Positions 6,822-8,606 of a DNA stretch of 8,606 nucleotides are shown here, one piece after another. The notes under the pieces were generated by a model. That model was given only the letters and a program-made list of their open reading frames with translations. It was not told where the DNA came from and ran no database searches. The stretch's first letter is position 1, and the number at the start of each line of letters is the position of its first letter. This DNA is from Acholeplasmataceae bacterium (GTDB lineage Bacteria > Bacillota_I > Bacilli_A > ML615J-28 > CAG-698): the NCBI GenBank assembly GCA_012840905.1, contig DUVT01000064.1, forward strand, positions 1 to 8,606, written 5' to 3'. Made by a program: the position numbers and the translations under genes.

Positions 6822-7199
6822 TTATAAAATATAATATGAATTAATAACTGATATTTTTGCAGTTTTAGAACTATTATTGAACTTAAACGTATCTGCAAAG
6901 TCAATTAACTTACCACTTTCAAGTTCAATAATTCCATTTGCTGCAGCAACTCTTCCGTGAGTAATAATCTCATCAAGTCTAATTTCTTTTATATTGTTTG
7001 TAAAAGATTTAACTTTAATTAAAAAGTTTTCAAGTCCTTTAATTTCCTCTCTACCTTTTATATCCCAAATAATATCATCTTTAAGATATTCTAAAAAAGA
7101 CTCATCATTATTAATTATCTTTTGATAGAGTTCAAAAATAATAAGTTTCTTTGGCGCGTTACCACAATCCTCTTTAAAGATTACTTTCTTACTTTTCAT
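6822..7199 (-). CDS. NTF2/SnoaL-like family protein
   Basis: This 125-aa protein has the cone-shaped alpha+beta NTF2-like pattern. An N-terminal helix (ELYQKIINNDESFLEYLKDDIIWDI at 23-47) precedes the loop KGREEIKGLENFLIKVKSF, followed by antiparallel strands including RVAANGIIELESGKLIDFADTFKF (84-108) and a final strand. The opening KSKKVIFKEDCGNAPKK is shared with small Bacillota proteins annotated as 'nuclear transport factor 2 family'. Such folds serve as enzymes, binding domains or inhibitors; no catalytic Asp/His pair can be assigned here. The ATG lies only 3 nt after the thioesterase stop, and there is no Shine-Dalgarno in the AT-rich sequence ahead of it. Translational coupling to the upstream gene is therefore likely. 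Function is unknown; the fold assignment is fairly sure. Confidence 0.8.
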   Translation of the reverse strand: MKSKKVIFKEDCGNAPKKLIIFELYQKIINNDESFLEYLKDDIIWDIKGREEIKGLENFLIKVKSFTNNIKEIRLDEIITHGRVAAANGIIELESGKLIDFADTFKFNNSSKTAKISVINSYYIL

Positions 7200-7202
7200 A
7201 TT

Positions 7203-7646
7203 TTATCGATTATTAAAACTATTAAGGTCTAACTCTCCTAAAACAAAGTAACTCCCAATAGCTTTAACTAATAAATTTCCTCCTTCATCGAATATATCAC
7301 AAGTTGTTCTAATCATCTTATTACCATTATGAGTAACGCTACCTACTGCTTCAATCGCTTTACCACTTGTAACATTTTTAATATAACTAATGCTCATATC
7401 TGTAGTTACAATGCTCTTATTATGAGTTATTGCAGCGATACCCATTGTAAAATCAGCTAGTGTTGCAAGCACACCACCGTGAACCATTCTATGTAAATTT
7501 AGATGGTCATCTATAACTTCCATCTTCACTACCGCTAAGCCTTCTTCTAACTTTTCCAAAGTTGGTTTTAAGAACTTTTCAAAGATAGCTAGATCTGATT
7601 CTTTAAAATAAGCATTATTTAGAAATTCAATTAATTTAGTATCCAT
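7203..7646 (-). CDS. PaaI-type hotdog-fold thioesterase
   Basis: This 147-aa acyl-CoA thioesterase belongs to the 4HBT/PaaI group. The long hotdog helix is marked by MVHGGVLATLADFTMGIAA (54-72), with His56-Gly-Gly as the oxyanion/substrate segment and Asp65 at the position of the catalytic acid. The upstream HLNLH replaces the more usual H-N-P-x-G. Strands follow: VTTDMSISYIKNV, GKAIEAVGSVTHNGNKMIRTTCDIFDEGGNLLVKAIGSYFVL. The enzyme should hydrolyse a small or aromatic acyl-CoA in the cytoplasm as a tetramer (family knowledge); the substrate is not deducible. The start is ATG at 7646 with GGAGG 5 nt upstream. An in-frame TTG at 7658 overlaps the Shine-Dalgarno and is rejected as the start. 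It heads the operon with the NTF2-like and DUF4256 genes. Confidence 0.9.
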   Translation of the reverse strand: MDTKLIEFLNNAYFKESDLAIFEKFLKPTLEKLEEGLAVVKMEVIDDHLNLHRMVHGGVLATLADFTMGIAAITHNKSIVTTDMSISYIKNVTSGKAIEAVGSVTHNGNKMIRTTCDIFDEGGNLLVKAIGSYFVLGELDLNSFNNR

Positions 7647-7682
7647 ATCTTCCTCCAAAATAAATTAACCAACTTATAAATA

Positions 7683-7711
7683 ATTATAAGTTTAAATCCG
7701 TACATTTGCAA
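7683..7711 (-). promoter_or_regulatory. Promoter of the thioesterase-NTF2-DUF4256 operon
   Basis: On the minus strand TTGCAA (plus 7706-7711, 4 of 6 to TTGACA) is followed after exactly 17 nt by a perfect TATAAT (plus 7683-7688). Transcription would start about 30 nt ahead of the thioesterase ATG. The 108-bp intergenic region is shared with the divergent DUF6512 gene. Confidence 0.65.
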
Positions 7712-7732
7712 ATAATATAACTAGTAATTTTA

Positions 7733-7738
7733 TATAAT
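7733..7738 (+). promoter_or_regulatory. Putative -10 box for the DUF6512 gene
   Basis: TATAAT lies 16 nt before the ATG. No -35 of quality is found at 17 nt (AAATAA). The palindromic TTGCAA at 7706-7711 would be 21 nt away, too far for a standard promoter. Transcription from here would leave a leader of only about 10 nt, so the call is weak. Confidence 0.3.
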
Positions 7739-7754
7739 GTATTGAGGGTTTACA

Positions 7755-8282
7755 ATGAAAAACGATATAAAAATAAATAATTTGCTTCTTTACAGTATTT
7801 TCTTCATAACATTAATGGGAAGTGCATTTCACTTTGTTTATGATTTAACCGGAAAAATAAAATTAGTTGGAATATTTGTACCTATAAATGAAAGTGTCTT
7901 TGAACATTTGAAACTTGCATTCTACCCAGTAATAATTTGGTACTTTGCTTTTTATTTTATTTATAAAAGAAAGTTAAACTTAAAGTTTTCTAAGGTATTC
8001 ACATTGATGACAATTAGCATTTTGATAAGTATTATTCTTATTCTTGCGCTTTATTATACTTATACAGGTGCACTTGGTATATCATCAACATTTCTAGATA
8101 TCTTCATATATTTTCTTGCAATCACAATCGCTCAACTTATTATTATAAAATTTTATAAAAGAATAATCTTTACAACCTCAAAATTTTACCTTTCGCTTGC
8201 AATTATTATAACCCTTGCAGTCTCATTTACTATTTTTACTTTTTATCCTCCTAATATTCCAATCTTTATCGAAAAAAATTGA
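7755..8282 (+). CDS. DUF6512 family integral membrane protein
   Basis: This 175-aa membrane protein has about five hydrophobic segments (roughly 10-28, 54-70, 81-103, 111-132, 145-164). Positive residues sit between helices 2 and 3 (KRKLNLKFSK) and between 4 and 5. I recognise the DUF6512 signature: GSAFHFVYDLTGK near 22-34, the family's strongest motif VPINESVFEHLKLAFYP at 42-58, and the terminal PPNIPIF at 165-171. No transport or enzymatic function is established. The conserved N-E-S-x-x-E-H-x-K cluster at the membrane face could be an active or binding site (inference). GAGGG lies 6 nt before the ATG. The gene is transcribed away from the thioesterase operon and converges on another membrane protein gene. 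Its TGA stop is the only TGA stop in the window and lies within the stem of the downstream terminator. Confidence 0.85.
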   Translation: MKNDIKINNLLLYSIFFITLMGSAFHFVYDLTGKIKLVGIFVPINESVFEHLKLAFYPVIIWYFAFYFIYKRKLNLKFSKVFTLMTISILISIILILALYYTYTGALGISSTFLDIFIYFLAITIAQLIIIKFYKRIIFTTSKFYLSLAIIITLAVSFTIFTFYPPNIPIFIEKN

Positions 8283-8311
8283 GATAGAAAAAAATCTATC
8301 TCAGTTTTTTT
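8272..8311. terminator. Bidirectional terminator between two convergent membrane-protein genes
   Basis: TGAGATAG (8280-8287) and CTATCTCA (8296-8303) form an 8-bp perfect stem around an A-rich loop. Seven A before it and seven T after it give T-tracts on both strands. The stop codons of both flanking genes overlap the structure (8280-8282 on plus, 8310-8312 on minus), so the two genes share one very compact end signal. Confidence 0.88.
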
Positions 8312-8606
8312 AACTTAAAAGTTGCGCTTTTTCAGTTCTTTCTCTTTTTAATACCATTTTATTAATTAATCCGGATTTACGTTTTAAATCAATATAACCT
8401 AATACACTAATTAATGCAGCTCCAAGTGTATTCAACATAAAATCTTTCATTGTATCTCGTAACGCCTCACGACCCATCCAAAGTTCACCTGTTATTGAAT
8501 CTCTAAAACGCTGCATATTACTTGCTGCGAAACCATCGATTAAGTACTCGATTATTTCCCAAATAACTCCAACAGATAATGAAAAACAAAATACAAATAA
8601 AGCTAC
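8310..8606 (-). CDS. YjdF/VanZ-like integral membrane protein (partial, N-terminus beyond right edge)
   Basis: The last 98 residues of a membrane protein; the frame stays open to base 8606. An internal ATG at 8514-8516 would give a 68-aa product but is not the start. The frame upstream of it reads as a conserved transmembrane helix (VALFVFCFSLSVGVIW) running into the motif WEIIEYLIDGF. A short loop (RDSITGELWMGREALRDTMKDF) and a second hydrophobic helix (FMLNTLGAALISVLGYIDL) follow, with a basic tail (KRKSGLINKMVLKRERTEKAQ). The W-E-x-x-E-(F/Y) motif followed by D-T-x-x-D-x-x-x-N-T-x-G-A is the pattern of uncharacterised YjdF/DUF2238 and VanZ-like membrane proteins. The function is unknown. 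It converges on the DUF6512 gene across a shared terminator. Confidence 0.75.
   Translation of the reverse strand, partial: VALFVFCFSLSVGVIWEIIEYLIDGFAASNMQRFRDSITGELWMGREALRDTMKDFMLNTLGAALISVLGYIDLKRKSGLINKMVLKRERTEKAQLLS

Noticed and set aside
7647..7658. Upstream TTG start for the thioesterase (adds MEED)
   Set aside because: The TTG overlaps the GGAGG itself. ATG at 7646 is correctly spaced.
8280..8282. TGA read as Trp (mycoplasma-type code)
   Set aside because: The TGA lies at the natural family end after PPNIPIF and within a terminator stem. TGG is used for Trp in several genes, and cell-wall genes are present.

Overview
The window comes from a low-GC, AT-rich bacterium of the Bacillota (Firmicutes) type. 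Promoters are sigma-A-like (TTGACA/TATAAT), Shine-Dalgarno sequences are strong (AGGAGG/GGAGG), a CIRCE operator controls the chaperonin operon, and MurB plus an Amidase_2 enzyme show that the cell makes peptidoglycan. TGG encodes Trp and one gene ends in TGA, so the standard bacterial code fits better than the mycoplasma code. I cannot name the genus; a Bacilli- or Erysipelotrichia-like organism is an inference only.

Layout. Positions 1-270 (minus) hold the N-terminal part of an XRE-family repressor that starts at TTG and runs off the left edge. Its upstream region carries repeated ATGTAA/TTACAT half-sites around a TATAAT box. Positions 435-3760 (minus) form one heat-shock operon. It has a TTGACA-16-TATAAT promoter, a near-perfect CIRCE and a degenerate second CIRCE over the -35, followed by three tandem small heat-shock proteins (hsp20), groES, groEL and a strong terminator. 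This places holdase (Hsp20) and foldase (GroESL) under one apparent HrcA switch. Positions 3810-4799 hold murB with its own terminator. Positions 4853-5222 hold a small YjdJ-like GNAT protein. Reading the other way, 5349-6218 encodes a membrane-anchored Amidase_2 peptidoglycan hydrolase whose best-supported start is an ATA codon.

Positions 6257-7711 (minus) form a three-gene operon: PaaI-type hotdog thioesterase, NTF2/SnoaL-like protein and DUF4256 protein. Its promoter region is shared with the divergent DUF6512 membrane protein gene (7755-8282, plus). The right end (8310-8606, minus) is the C-terminal part of a VanZ/YjdF-like membrane protein that runs off the edge. Bidirectional terminators separate both convergent pairs, near 6240 and 8290.

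Most of this is ordinary chromosomal core and housekeeping DNA. I see no mobile element, CRISPR array, tRNA or rRNA, and no gene-free stretch longer than about 210 bases. I did not find a convincing new multi-gene system. The points most worth a second look are the three-Hsp20/GroESL operon with tandem CIRCE-like sites, the ATA start (or lost start) of the amidase, and the GroEL tail without GGM repeats. Several starts were corrected from Shine-Dalgarno position: the repressor (TTG at 270), the GNAT protein (ATG at 5193), the thioesterase (ATG at 7646) and the amidase.
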